Shown: positions 37,513-50,132, counted from the stretch's first letter. The stretch is DNA of 64,000 bases from Temnopleurus reevesii (GCA_036244855.1 BQKZ01000695.1:24450-88449), one strand, 5' to 3'. Made by a program: numbers and translations. Notes: generated by a model not told the origin, from the sequence alone.

Positions 37513-37690
37513 GGGGGTGTTGTTTAAAAGTTGTAATTGATCGCAAGTTGCTGTCGATTTGAACGTGCCAATCAAAATCACTGTTTCATATGCATCTTCT
37601 TAAATGCGCATACCGTGTGCCAATGAAAATGTGCGTTATAATTTGCAAAGTTGCAGTTGACTTGCAGTTGATTTTGAACAACACCCCTAA
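37511..37690. repeat. Foldback family 5 (AGGGGGTGTTG ends), copy 1
   Basis: Starts tagggggtgttgtttaaaag and ends ttttgaacaacacccctaa. The interior contains cagtgttt-like and tgcgcataccgtgtg arms shared with the copy at 42922-43097, which is inverted relative to this one. It lies in the presumed HES 3' UTR. Confidence 0.8.
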
Positions 37691-37921
37691 GTGTATTATT
37701 GACTGACTGAGCTGACAGCTTATCGATAAAACTGACAACAAAATCATAACGTGCTTCCAATTATTTGACAACACTCTTCATCAGCAATCATTGATTTGTG
37801 CGTGTTTGAAAGTGTGGAGATAACTAAAAATGTGTGTGCTGTGGTATTGTGTGTTTTTCTATCGCTTCCCGCCATGTTTTCTAAATTTCGATTCCAATTT
37901 TACAAATGAAAGAATATGAGA

Positions 37922-37944
37922 TAGTCTTCCACCGACGTCTTCCA
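37922..37944 (+). promoter_or_regulatory. Two GY-boxes: candidate miR-7 target sites
   Basis: TAGTCTTCCA at 37922-37931 and GTCTTCCA at 37937-37944. GTCTTCC is the GY-box, complementary to the miR-7 seed; mature miR-7 begins UGGAAGACUA. Both copies are 8mer-type matches (A opposite nucleotide 1) and the first pairs with nucleotides 1-10. Seed starts are 13 nt apart. GY-boxes in Drosophila E(spl)/hairy-family 3' UTRs are established miR-7 targets. Function here requires the long 3' UTR. Confidence 0.55.
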
Positions 37945-38046
37945 AATTACAGAAAAATTATTTTCAATATGAACACCAAATATCATCGGAGATTATGTAT
38001 AAATATATATATGCAATGTTTACATAACAGACTATTGTGTCTTCCT

Positions 38047-38052
38047 AATAAA
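38047..38052 (+). terminator. Candidate poly(A) signal of the HES transcript
   Basis: AATAAA about 1.19 kb after the stop codon and about 100 bp after the second GY-box, with an ATTAAA shortly downstream. Alternatives are ATTAAA at 36951-36956 and AATAAA at 38439-38444. No strongly GU-rich downstream element was noticed. Confidence 0.45.
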
Positions 38053-39944
38053 CAAGTTTTGATTAAATAACGCGGGCCGCAAATAATATAGTGCCTTATT
38101 TGCCATCTCTCATTTGGTTATATTTTTATGACATTTATGAAAACATTGAATGGGTCAAAGTTTTATTTTTGAAAAAAGAAAATATATTCATTTGCAAGAG
38201 AATGAAAAAAATAATAAAAAATAAGATTTGGGGTCAGGATGCTTCCCTCAATAAGGGAAACTTTTAAGATTAGTGGATTTAGCACAAATTATTTTCGAAA
38301 TATTAAAAGTCGGACGCAAATTCAATGCTCCTTTGTAAAGCTATTAAAATCGGAACCCGCTTGAATACACGGCGTAAGGTTCTATTCTCTGTGGCCCAAT
38401 TAACTTTTCGGAAAAAGTTTATATCGTGTTATTTGGTAAATAAAAGAAAAAGTACATTTCATATATGTATTGGCTATATAACATAACATTCAGCAGGAAA
38501 ATAATAGTACTAAAATATAATTCATGCATTGCATGTGAAAAGAAAATGAATATATGTATATTTGTGGAACTGCTCGCGAATTTGAACAGGTATTTACCAT
38601 GTTAACTAATAAAAAAAAAATGTTTAAAGAAATACACATAACACAGAACGGTGTCTAAAATGGAATTGCTGTATTCAAAATATTTGATGTGTCAAAATGT
38701 ATATAAGGAATTTCTTTAATATGAAAAGGTGAAACATTTTTCCTAAAAAATTGATTATATTTATTTATAATTCCTGATTGGAAGTATGAAGTGTGGAATC
38801 TGAAGTGTATTCTATAATATTGTATATCATAAAGAATATATTATATTTCTTGGTATCTGATTATATTTATATGGATTTGAATATATAAAACCACTGCTCG
38901 GTGGTAATTTGCTTTGAAAATACAAACCTCCAGTGTGTTTAATTGTCTGACAAATTGATGGATAGAAGGAGAATTCGTGGTGAAGAAATTTCATGGAACA
39001 CCCCCCCCCCCCTTCACTAAAAAGAGGACAGATGAAGCTGAGGGTAAGATGCAAAAGTGGAGTAAGCAGGTAAGGGAGAGATGCAATGCGGAGAGATCAG
39101 CAGATAATAATATTAATAATATTGATTATTTATATAGCGCTAAAAACAGAGTATCATAGCGCTTTACGATTTAAGAGAACAAAATAAAGAACAAAATAAA
39201 GATCGGAGTAAGAGATGTAGTAAATATGTATGCCTTAGAAATAAAAAAATATTAAAGGGCATGTGTAAATTTGTGTGTGTGTGTGTGTGTATGTGTGTGT
39301 GTGTGAGTGTCGAACTGTGTGCAAGAATATCTACGTATACTATGTATCTGAAAGAGTAAGAAATCGTATTGTGCAAGAGAAGGAGAGAGACGGGTATAGC
39401 AAATCATTGCATAGGTATTTGTGTGTGCGTGCGTGTGTGTGTGTGTATGTGGTTGTGTGTTGGTTTGTATAAATGTGTGAAGTGGTATTATTGATTTGCT
39501 AATTATTACTCCTGCCCCACTTTCTCTACTCACGTTCTCTTATCTCTATTTTAACACACTCTCTGACACACACATAAGCATACACATTTTCTGTTCTTAT
39601 ATGACTTATTCTATCTTTCCCTGCTCTCTCTCCCTCTCTCTCCCTCCCTCCCTCTCCCTCCCCTCTACCTCTCTCCATCTCTATCTCTCTCCCCCTATAT
39701 ATATATATATATATCTCAATCTCTATCTCTCTCCCTATCTCCCCCAGCACTCCTTATTTTGGATTCCTGCACACATTGCAAATAGCCCAACCCAACACCA
39801 TTAAACTCCAATGACTCGGTCATGCATTACTATAATTAGCGTCAATCATGTTTATTGAATTATTTATACGATCTATATGCGTAGAAATTAAGAGGACACG
39901 CTTTGCTAACGTTATATGTGTCTGTCTGTCTATCTCTCCCTCCC

Positions 39945-39975
<31 letters not shown>

Positions 39976-40560
39976 CCTATTATCTTCAAATAGCTATTAG
40001 CCAAGCGTGTCCTCTACGAAATTCTGAACTCAGGGACTTAGGGACTATGAAATATATTCAATCTTCGCTTTACATGATGTTGGGTGTACATATCCTATAG
40101 CGTTAGCAAAAATTATGTGTCTCCTGTGCTGTGCAGAGAGGGCAGTCAAGCAAATTCAATTCATGCTTGGTAAACTTCGCATTTACGCTTAGCCTCCACC
40201 TCCCCTTATAGAAAAGAAGGTTTGGTTGCTCACCAATACCATTTTTTTTTACATCAAAGTGTCGGTCCGTCGAGGTTTTTTAGATTATCTTTTTGAGCAA
40301 AAAAAAAAAAAAAACAATGAGGAAATTAATCAGTGATGGAGAAATTAGTAAAATATCTGAAAATTATAATTCAATTTTAATTCCACATGCTTATCTTCAA
40401 TTTTACAGTCATGTGATTTCTTTTTGATATAATCGAAAAGCAACGATAACAAGTTTAAGTAGGAGGGTAGCCCGGTGGAGGGCAACCACATATATTTTTA
40501 GCCTAATGTGTATACGAAACCTATAAAAAGCAAACAGGTGAGACGAACACACCTGGAATT

Positions 40561-40701
40561 CTTTTTTTTTTTCTCTCTCTCTCTCTCTCTCTCCCTCTTA
40601 TCTTCTCTCTTCTATATCGGTCTGTCTCCTTCTCTCTCTCTTTCTTTCTCCCCTCTCTGTTCTCTCTTTTCTCTACTCTCTGTCTGTCTACCTCCCCCCT
40701 C

Positions 40702-40739
<38 letters not shown>

Positions 40740-40755
40740 TCTTTCTCTCCCTAAA
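40561..40755. repeat. Long (CT)n-rich tract
   Basis: About 190 bp of almost pure pyrimidine on the + strand, dominated by CT repeats. Confidence 0.95.
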
Positions 40756-42199
40756 TCATGGCTCGTCGTGGGAAAAGCAAAGTCGGGGTCTTCAACAAAT
40801 ACCATACTTGCCTTTCTCGCCCAAACAAATATCATTTCGGTCAAACAAAGGGCCACAAATGAAAAGGTTATCAGCCAAGAAGAAAATACCATAATCCCCA
40901 AATAGCAAGTACGAAGACAAATAGTTGGGTCATTTTTCGAAGTAACTTTAAACACCAATCTGTTTAATACGTAAAAAAGTGGACAAATAGCATATTTTTG
41001 TCACGAAATGACAAACAGAAAACCTTTACTGACCCGAACTATATTAATGGTGTTAGGGTCCATGTACCCCATATACCCTATTGGGAAATGGCCAAGTTTT
41101 TAAATCTGACAGATCAGGGGTTTCACAAAGTTTTTGGAGGATTATAAACGTATCCGATGATGACCAATCGTGTCCCCTGAGAATATCCGCACTTAGAAAC
41201 CTGAGGACTACAAGATATATTTCTTTAAAAAACATATTTTCAAAACAAAAATTATGGCTAACATAATGTCCAGCGTAAACGAAATACATATATCATTTGC
41301 GCAGAAACATGAATGGAAGACGCTTGACTGGCAATAATTTTATTCGGCTATAGATGCATGCACATGCTATACCTTCAGCCACGCTTTTTCCCTGCACATC
41401 TATGTCGGATCAACTGGAGATAAGCTGGACCCCACGGAAGACCACCCCCCCCCCCCCCCCCCCTCGTTGGGCGAGCTAAATGTGGGTAATCCATCGTAAT
41501 TTTTTAATTGTATATGTCTTTAATACGGAAATAAAATCAATTCAATATATCAAATGGCTATCAATGCGTGTATGATAGATCTTTTACGTGCGCACTGGCC
41601 ATTAAATGGGGCGAGACCCCCCTGAGGGTTGCAGCAGGTGCCTGGTATGTGGTAACCTATATACCCTACTCTACTTTTCTTTTTAAAATGGCGCCTTGCT
41701 GGGCATTTGCTTCGATGACAAACTTAGTTGACCTATTAATAGAAATTTACATTTATTCCGCTATTACAATTTCATGATCTAATAGGCAAATTTAAAGTCG
41801 GCCCGGTTGATTTTCACAACATTCCGATTGCTGACACTGAAAACGTGTGAACCGTTGAAAAATATAAATATAAGTTGGAATATCAATTTATGTAATGGCT
41901 ATTTTGAAAGGAATCTTGTTTGATTGATGAATGTCAATCAATTAAAAAGAATTAAAGGTCACTTAAAGATTAAATTAAAACTGAAAGGTTTGACAGGATT
42001 TTTATAACGCCGGATAGCAGATGCCGATAACTATATACGCTACTATGAAATTTACGAAGCGTATGACTATGTTGATCTCTTACGAGAGATTAAAAATGAA
42101 AACGAAATTTGTTAAACCTATATCAAGCGTAGATTTGCGAGATTTACTGATAAATATATGAACATGAACATAGACATAACCTTTTTCTCGATTTTATTG

Positions 42200-42266
42200 G
42201 CGTGTATATTGTGTGTGTATGTGTGTGCGTGTGTGTGTGAGAGAGGAAGCATCTGTTAAAGAAAGG

Positions 42267-42310
<44 letters not shown>

Positions 42311-42345
42311 TAGAGAGGGAAGGGGAAGAGAGAGAGAGAGCGAGT
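42200..42345. repeat. (GT)n / (GA)n microsatellite block
   Basis: gtgtgtgt stretches followed by about 35 bp of pure GA and then broken GA repeats. Confidence 0.95.
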
Positions 42346-42921
42346 GTGAGTGTGTGGGTATATAGATTAATGATAGTTTTCAATTATTTGTTTAATTCAG
42401 TACAATTTAATTTATCAATTTACTTTACAATGAGCATAAAATTACAAAATATTCATACAATGAGTCAATTACAATTGGTTGATGGCAGCAGTCAATAAGA
42501 AAATGCTCTTATGGGAGGCCGAGGCCGACCGATAGGTTTGTCCATCCTTGGAAGGAGTTTTGAGCTGAAGACCCCTCCCAGTGCCCTTCCCCCAATCCCC
42601 CATCCCCCTTTTTGTCCCATGAATTTGTTAAAACCCTCATCAATTGTTCAATCGTTTTTGCTATCTCACGAAGATAGCAAAACACTGGATTCATTTGTCC
42701 TATATCATCATTGCTATTCTGTCTACTCTGTTACTCATTCTTTCGTTTCTTAAAACTGAAAACTACATGTCGCCTTAGACCCCGTTCAAACCTAGTTGTC
42801 AATGTGGCTTCCACTAAACTAGTTTCGAAAGCTAATTTACAGATTTAGAATGCTAATCGTGTCCCCGGACTCCCCGCAAAAGTGACCCTGTTGTTATGAT
42901 GATGGACAAAGAGCTGGATTT

Positions 42922-43097
42922 AGGGGGTGTTGCTCAAAATCAACTGCAAATCAACTGCAACTTTGCAAATTGTAACGCGCATTTTCATTCGCGCACGGTA
43001 TGCGCATTTAACAAGACGCGCATGAAACAGTGATTTTGATTGGCACATTCCGATCAATTGCAACTTGTGAACAATTGCAACTTTTGAGCAACACCCA
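42922..43097. repeat. Foldback family 5, copy 2
   Basis: Starts agggggtgttgctcaaaatc and ends gcaacttttgagcaacaccc. Contains aactgcaaatcaactgcaac and a shared interior gcgcacggtatgcgcattta. Confidence 0.8.
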
Positions 43098-44066
43098 CAT
43101 AGATGCCTTCCGCGCGATCTTCCCGCGTTTACATTTCTATATTCCCTTATTGTTTCTACAAACCGCGGATGAAAACAGTCAGATGCTTGACATATTTAGG
43201 GTGAAATGTAAAACTGAGGCAACTTTACGAGTCTTGAGCGTTCAAACTACCGGCTGAACTGGTTCCTGGTAACGAAAATCTACCAAACCAACTGGATTTC
43301 TGAACCAGTTTTGAATTCTTCTTTTATGACCGCTTGTCCCGTTTGGACCTGCCATCGAATTAGTTCATGTTAAATTGGTTTCTCTAAATCCTCGGTCACA
43401 TAGGACCCCGGAAGCAACACGATTCACCCCGATTCGTTGTTCTGAGGCAGTTAACTGTGAATGAACAACGAATCGGGGTGAATCGTGTTGCTTCTGGGGT
43501 CCTATGTGACCGGGGCTTTAGAATAGTATCTGAACCGGGTTTTAGTTTATGTTAAACTGCTTTGCGTTAAAGTGGTTTAACACCGTATATCTGAACGGGT
43601 CTTTAAACTCTCCCCATGACCACGTCTACCACTTTACCCCCCCCCCCCCCATCAAATAAAAACATATTCAATTCAATGCCTTATCTTCACAAAACACGAT
43701 AAAATATGTGTATTATAGTCAAGTATAAACTTGTTCAAGATAATCTCTTGAGCAAACTTGTCGAGTATCTATCTGTTCTTGTTGTTTCCATGACTTTGTT
43801 TTGTGATTTTTGTTTGGTTTTGACTGGGTGCGTTAGCGTGGGAATGTAAACGTTCCAATAGGGGGCCACCTTTGTAACGTGATGGTATTAACCTAGCTTT
43901 TCCATGGTAAACACCATTTAAGTCGTGTCAATAATTATTGGTGGTCGAGGGGTGCACGGAAGACGTGACGGGGAATTTTTTGATGACGGATAAAAATGAA
44001 ATAGGCATGGATTTATTTTCATTCATTGTAAATTATTCTTTTTGCTGGAATAAGTCAATAGCTAAA
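43098..44066. other. 3' flank, no gene seen
   Basis: Apart from the family 3 foldback, this holds AT-rich sequence, a poly-C run near 43633-43650 and a lone Su(H)-type CGTGGGAA at 43837-43844. No exon supported. Confidence 0.5.
43393..43514. repeat. Foldback family 3, copy 2
   Basis: Arms cggtcacataggaccccgga and tctggggtcctatgtgaccg, nearly perfect over about 50 bp each side. Centre gaggcagttaactgtgaatg. Opposite orientation to the intron 2 copy. Confidence 0.9.
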
Positions 44067-44314
44067 AGCAGACTCACACCTTTGTAATTAATAGTCTGCG
44101 TCGGCCAACCGTTTTTGGAAATTAAAAACGCTCCCTTGACGCACAGAGACGCAGGTCATACGGTGGACTGACGCTCGTCGTAAGCTCGTCGAACGCAAGC
44201 TGAACGTCAGTCCACAGTCTGATCTGCGTATGTTGTAGGTCCAGTGAGCGTTTTTAATTTTCAAAAACGGTAGGCCGACGCAGACTAAAACACAAAGGTG
44301 TGAGTCAGCCTTAA
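44067..44314. repeat. Foldback family 1, copy C
   Basis: Ends gcagactcacacctttgtaa and cacaaaggtgtgagtcagcc. The centre has acggtggactgacgctcg and gaacgtcagtccacagtctg. Confidence 0.85.
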
Positions 44315-44944
44315 AATCCTTTCACCTAAGGTAAAAACAAAATAATCAAAACAATTAGGAAAAAAATGAGGCAACACGCTTTTGTTCGTAAAATGGCCTC
44401 TTTGGTAACGTGTATTTTTTCGAATGATCTTTGTTACCCCTATAACAAATAGAATAATTGTATGTTCGTTCTAAATGAATTTAAAAGAAAATGGAAATTA
44501 TTGAACAATATGAAAATTGGATGAAGACTATTACGTGCGATGGATTTTGATGTTTTAATCTGCAATACAAAAAAATAAAGCACTGTTTTACTTCAGTAGT
44601 AATACCAAGTAGATAAATGCCTGACAACACTCTCTATAAATCAGGTTGAATTATTTAGTACTTTAAAGGAAAAAAAGTGTTCTCTCGCTCACTGATTAGT
44701 TGATTCAACACGTAAAATGAAACCTATTTCACAAAAAGCATTTAATAGCGTGTCGCACATTCCAAACACCAGCTGCAGGTTAACAATTCACGATGTTCAT
44801 TTTCTTTTTCGTTTACCATTTTCTGACCCATTTTCACTGTGTATCTTTTTGTATTATTTCGTAATATTAGTTCCTATATGAATATCTTTGGTATAATCTA
44901 ATGCAAAGATATGTCTTTACTTTTAAGAGCATGAAATTATGACA

Positions 44945-45204
44945 TAAAAACGCTGGTGTTAAAGTTAACACCAGCCGGAATCTATATATGACCACACCAG
45001 AAAAAGTGTTAGAATAACACCAATTTAGAATCCATTTATAATATATTTTAATAACCTCTGGTGTTGTTTAAGGCCGCGATCAACGCCAGTCGAAGTAGAA
45101 ATATATTGATTTCATTCCAAATGATGTTATTTTAACACTTTTCTGGTGCAGTCCTATATAGATTCCGGTTGATGTTAAATTTAACATCAGCGTTTTTGCA
45201 GTGT
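44945..45204. repeat. Foldback family 4, copy 2
   Basis: Starts taaaaacgctggtgttaaag, has taacaccagccggaatctat inside, and ends aacatcagcgtttttgcagt. The left and right arms mirror each other over about 100 bp, including ccacaccagaaaaagtgtta and its partner aacacttttctggtgcagtc. Confidence 0.8.
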
Positions 45205-45562
45205 GATTCCTTTCGACTCCGCCTTTCTTCACCTCGTTTTTACAAAAAAAAAGAAAGAAACTTTTTCAGGTTGAATTGTTCCTTATACGGGATTATTCGA
45301 TTTCCATAAAAACGTAAATCCTGTTTTGTTCAAATCTGATTTTCTGGTTTAATCCTTTAAATTCGCCAGTCATCTGAATCAAATCCCCGATTTCCCATTT
45401 ATTCATTAAGTGCAGGCCGCGTAAAAGCTGTTAAATCTCAACTTAGAATAAGCAAAGAAAGCTAATCCAAGACAAAAGGTATAAATTGACATCCAGACAT
45501 GTCATATACACTGACAGTGCAATCCAGAGTTCACTGCGATAGCTTTTACATTTTCCAATGAT

Positions 45563-45796
45563 TTAAGACCGACTTACACCTGTGTGTTTGTAGCCTGCGT
45601 CAGCCCATGGGCAGAGTCTTCCGAATATTAAAAAAAAAAAACGTTTCCTGATCGCAAATAACGCGCAGACCACATTGGATTCACGTTCGGTGTAAGTTCC
45701 GAGACCGCAATCCGAACGTCCACCGTCTGATCCGCGTAAACTGTGCTCTCGGGGAGCAGCACGCAGGATAAAAACGCAAAAGCGTGAGTCGGCCTT
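45563..45796. repeat. Foldback family 1, copy D (diverged)
   Basis: Ends ttaagaccgacttacacctg and aaaagcgtgagtcggcc. The centre retains cgttcggtgtaagttc and gaacgtccaccgtctg. Confidence 0.75.
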
Positions 45797-48665
45797 GATA
45801 GTTTAGTTTGGTATTTTAAAATGTAGGAATTAAAGAAATGTCATCTCTCGACTTCTGGCATAAAAGCATGTTACTATGGAAATTCTATAGAACTACGATT
45901 CAACCAACTTAATATTTCAGAGAAGTCAGAATTTCGAAATCCCGATTATTCATTTCAATCAACATTAAAAATGTTGTAAAAAACTTTGAGTCGTTACGAA
46001 GTTTTGCCATTTACCTTTATCACCTTCCCAGTTGAGCATTATCAAATAAAAGGATAATTGGCATGATGTTATGACATTTATAATTTGACCAAATTCTCTA
46101 GGCAAAATAGGCAATATGCTTAATAATTGGAAGGCAAATATTATGAACTTGTATTAAAATGAGCAATTGATAATTGATAATAAACTAAAATAATGACATA
46201 AATATGATCATGAGGCCAGTATTAGGGCAAATTCACATCGTCATATTAGTTAAAAAAATAATCAAATTCTTCTACAGGGCATTATGATCACATGAATTCT
46301 CTACAATTTGAACAATCATGTAATCTACAGGTGAAAAATAGATGTAACTGAACACGCGTTCCTTCTTTTCATATGGTGGCTACATAGAAATGCCATTCAG
46401 ATGACTGAAATTTAAAATGCATCCATCTATTTCCCCCACATGACTTTGAAATGATATTCCCCCAAAGTATACGAAAAAGTTTGATTTAGATAAACGTTTG
46501 AATCTGTTGAAAAACAAGCACTAGGGGCGCCAAGAAGACCATCTGAAGTGCACATTTTGTATTAGTCAAGTGATACGGTAAACCAAAAGATAAATAACCA
46601 CCAAACGTGCCAAAAGTTTGCGTGAAAGCTTTGTAGAACTATCATATACTTTAATGTCACCGAGTAAATGCAAAACGAATTCTTTCATTTTATTTTGTTT
46701 ATAGTGCCTAGGGATACACAAGTATATTAATGTTTTGCTCTCTAAAGTGTTGGAGGAAATATACCAATAACATTATCGTGTATATTTTTGAATTGTCCAA
46801 ATACATTTGATAATAATGAAGTTCCTGTTAGAATATCAATCTGTCGAAACAAATATGGCTAAACATCGGTTATCTTTGAATGGGGTGAAAGTTTTTTTTA
46901 ACTTTAAATCATTGACATTAAACCTAAAGGGCCAAATCTGATGAATTTAACATGAAAAGGAGACTTTTCACCCAATTCACTTGACTGAGGCAGGCCAGGC
47001 GCCAGGCAGACGACTCCAAAGTTACGATAATTCGATTATCCCAGCTTAACGCCAAAAAATAAATACGCGCGAACAATCGAAAGAAAAGCATTGCGTATCC
47101 CCGCACTTCGCTCTTGTATAATCAACTCACGGGCCAACCAGATTCGGATAAAACAATCCCTTTTCTCCATCTTGTCTCCACCTCTTTTGTTACCAGGTTA
47201 CTTAATCCCTTAAGAAATCGGATAAAACTAGAGTTAAGTTAACATATCAATTGCACCGATTGGAGATAGAGTGCCCTATCTATACGCCCAGGTAAATAAA
47301 CGTCGGTCTGATTAGAGGAAAGAGGAATTTGATTGTAGAACCTAAGTGGGTGCTATTCTAGTAGAACAATCGAAAAGAAAATATATTCTTTGACAGCAAA
47401 ATAAGTGTGTTTTCTAAAGTGATAAAAAGTCAAATGTTTCCAAGACTTGATCACACATTTACTCTTTTTGCACATTTACTCTTAATGAATATTCTGGAGA
47501 CTTGGGGCCCTGTGGTTAATTGAAAAATATACTGTGAGCCTTAATTACGGGGTTGTCTTAATCGCACTTTAAATATCCTTCACTTAGATTTTGTAACTGA
47601 TTGTTAAGCATGTTATTTAGATACTAGAGTTCCTAATTCGATTGATTAAATCTGAAATTGATTAAATGAAATGTATTCGCAGAAATGATATACAATGCCC
47701 ATGATTGCATTGGAAATTTGGAATGTGCAATATTAAAAGTCGTATAGAAAAATCTATAAGAGTAAGTTTAGCTTGTGGGCAAAACTCGTCATGTAACAAA
47801 TCAAAAATCATAATTTGTGTAAAACATAGCTGAAAACAGACATCAGTACTATAATTATAATATAAAGGAAAATGTGTATTCTTAAACGTTAGCACATGTG
47901 CCACAAAATACATCAATGCCCAATTTTTTTTCCTGAAATCCATCATTGTCAGACTGAATAGTTTTGAGGATTTTTTTTGTTGTTGACAGAATCGATTTGC
48001 ATTTCTCTTCTTTAAATGTCGGAAGTTACAAGACAATAGAACACATCTTTAAAATTGGCTTTGGAAATTGCAAGATTAAACGCTCACTTGAACATTGAAT
48101 TTCCTGCTTTGTTCTTTATCAGTCTATGATGATGAGTCATACGAAATAGATCTAGCAACGAGAGGAAATGGAAGAATTTAAGAGCATTAAAATCTATTTA
48201 AAAAAGTGGTAATTCTTTTGAAATATGACATCTCGGATGAGTGTGCGCCTGTGATCGAATTGTCTTTCTTTTTTGAGGGGGGGGGGAGGGATGGGGGGGG
48301 GGTTCCGAGGATTTTCAGTTTCGACAACTTTGTTTGGGGGAAGGTAATTAAAGTTATAGAAAAGCAGGTGTGATTCATGCAAGGATATACCCCTCATCTC
48401 CTACCCCCTCCTTCTCCATCCCTCGATTCTCTCATAAAGCGAAGTAGAGGGGCAACCCCTAAAATGGCGTGGTCATCACTAAAGTGTTCGCCGGCACATA
48501 CACTCCCATGTATGAAAACTAGCAAGTATCAATACGCATATATCATTTACAGTGATTTAGACGGTCAAACAGTTTGAAAATTGCAGCGAAAGGAGTATGT
48601 TAATATGCATCATATACAACCCAGTTCTACGTTCAATAGAATCAAGTAAAAATCGTATGACATCA
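45797..48665. other. 3' flank, no gene seen
   Basis: AT-rich unique sequence with a poly-G tract around 48278-48302. No frame encodes a recognisable protein; the longest (47662-48036, minus strand) is compositionally ordinary and without domain. Confidence 0.5.
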
Positions 48666-48887
48666 AAAGACCGACTCACACCTTTGCTTTTTTAGCCTGC
48701 GTCGGCCAAGCGTTTTTTAAACGTCTGGAATCAGACGGTGGACTGACTTTCGGCCTTCAATCAAAGAGCGTACGCCGATCGTCTGTCCACCGTATGAGCG
48801 GCGTCTCTGTGCGTCCAGGGAACATTTTTGTCAAAAACGCTGGGCCGACGCAGGCTAAGAAAGGAAAAGGTGTGATATGAGTCGGCT
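48666..48887. repeat. Foldback family 1, copy E
   Basis: Ends agaccgactcacacctttgc and aaggtgtgatatgagtcggc (short insertion in the right arm). The centre has cagacggtggactgactttc and cgtctgtccaccgtatg. Confidence 0.85.
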
Positions 48888-49280
48888 CAGTTTGTTAAGA
48901 AAATAGATCTGTTTACAAATAATTCCTGTCACAACCACGAAAAGTAACCTCAAATGATATATACAAAGAGAAATAAAAATTGTGGATGATATGGTCCACA
49001 TGGTAAAAAGAACACATGGGGATAAAATTAAGTTAAGTCCTAATTCAGTGCTTTCATTTTATCTTTATGATTGACAAGAGTTGTGACATTATAAATATTT
49101 CATTCATTATACATTAATCGTTATGACCTTGTTAATTGTACCATAATTCATGCTCCACTTCTCACTAAAAATAAAACAAAGGTTCATATATTCCCACAAA
49201 AATAGTTTTCCGTCATCTAATTATCAATTTGTTTTGTTATCATGTGGTTATTGCCATATTTTTCTTGTCCTGGTTGCGCT

Positions 49281-49680
49281 TACACAATTAGGAATAAAGG
49301 TGCAGCATTGCACCTTTAGAGAGGAGAATGCGAAACTGGGAGCACCTTCTTAGATGCGATATTGTCAGCACCCTTTAAGTAGAAATCGAACAAAAAATGT
49401 ATTTCGCATTTTACATTGTACGGAGTGGCTCAGAGGATTCGAACCTGTGTCTTCGAGGACGTTGGAATTGCACGGTTCGAGCTTATGCGATAGTTCCATG
49501 CACAATTGATGGCGACTTTCAAAGATATCAAACAAACAAAAAAATAACATAAAATAACGCAGTTTCCTCTTGAGGCTGTCAAAAGGTACCATATTGCAAC
49601 TTTTTAGTTGTTTGCACCCCTTATGTAACTTTTTTTTGCTAAGCGATTGCACCTTTCTGCGAAGGTTTGCACCTTTTGAA
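49281..49680. repeat. 'gtgcaat' repeat family, copy 2, with a tRNA-like piece
   Basis: Begins acacaattaggaataaaggt followed by gcagcattgcacc. On the minus strand the interior has GGTTCGAATCC, a Pol III B-box, but the T-stem does not pair, so it is a relic and not a tRNA gene. The right end has gattgcaccttt and gtttgcacctttt. Confidence 0.55.
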
Positions 49681-49976
49681 CATATCGATTTTGCCACGGT
49701 TGAAGGTTTTAATTAACGCAATAAAGATGCTATCATGACCAATTATATCAATCTAATTAAAAGGTGTATTTTTACAGTGGTCGCGTTCAGGCATGGTTGA
49801 ATTGCGATTAATCTATGATTTTTATATTCATCTTAGGTCAAATGATGGATGCGTTATCCTCTTCTTGCTATGATGAATAAATAAGTTCAATCAGGGTGCC
49901 GTGTTAGTATTTCGAGGATTTTGAGGAGAAGTATGATGCTAATTGCACATTGTGAAGTATTATATACTACATTATT

Positions 49977-50132
49977 GGCCCCGTAACACAAATGTTTATG
50001 ATTAATCGATAATTTGAAAGAATAGTTCTGATTGATTACTTGCCAGTCTATTGAACAAAATGTGTCTGCAACGAATATCATGATTGGTCATTTTCAGTAG
50101 CGATTGATTGCACACTTTTATTTTACAGGGCC
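49977..50132. repeat. Foldback family 2, 3' flank copy (diverged)
   Basis: Starts ggccccgtaacacaaatg and ends acttttattttacagggcc. The interior has gattaatcgata and gcgattgattgc. Confidence 0.6.

Larger units (their letters stand above)
36860..38070 (+). other. Probable HES 3' UTR
   Basis: Sequence from the stop codon to just past an AATAAA at 38047-38052. An ATTAAA at 36951-36956 followed by an A-run could give a much shorter UTR, and another AATAAA lies at 38439-38444. In the long form the UTR would carry three foldback elements (37137-37690) and the two GY-boxes (37922-37944). The end point is inferred from signals only. Confidence 0.45.
38071..42921. other. 3' flank with microsatellites, no gene seen
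   Basis: AT-rich flank. A SINE/LINE-like 3' end (tatttatatagcgctaaaa) is at 39125-39150. Simple repeats: (GT)n at 39272-39303 and 39420-39460, CT and (TA)n at 39616-39750, CT at 39932-39980 and 40561-40755, poly-C near 41446-41463, GT/GA at 42200-42345. Open frames here are low-complexity (poly-Leu/Ser or Arg/Glu) and not coding. Confidence 0.6.

Noticed and set aside
31669..43844. Single Su(H)-type sites at 31669, 33981 and 43837 (others near 2414, 7074 and 58200)
   Set aside because: About eight YGTGRGAA matches are expected by chance in 64 kb; none is paired, so they are not claimed as Notch input.
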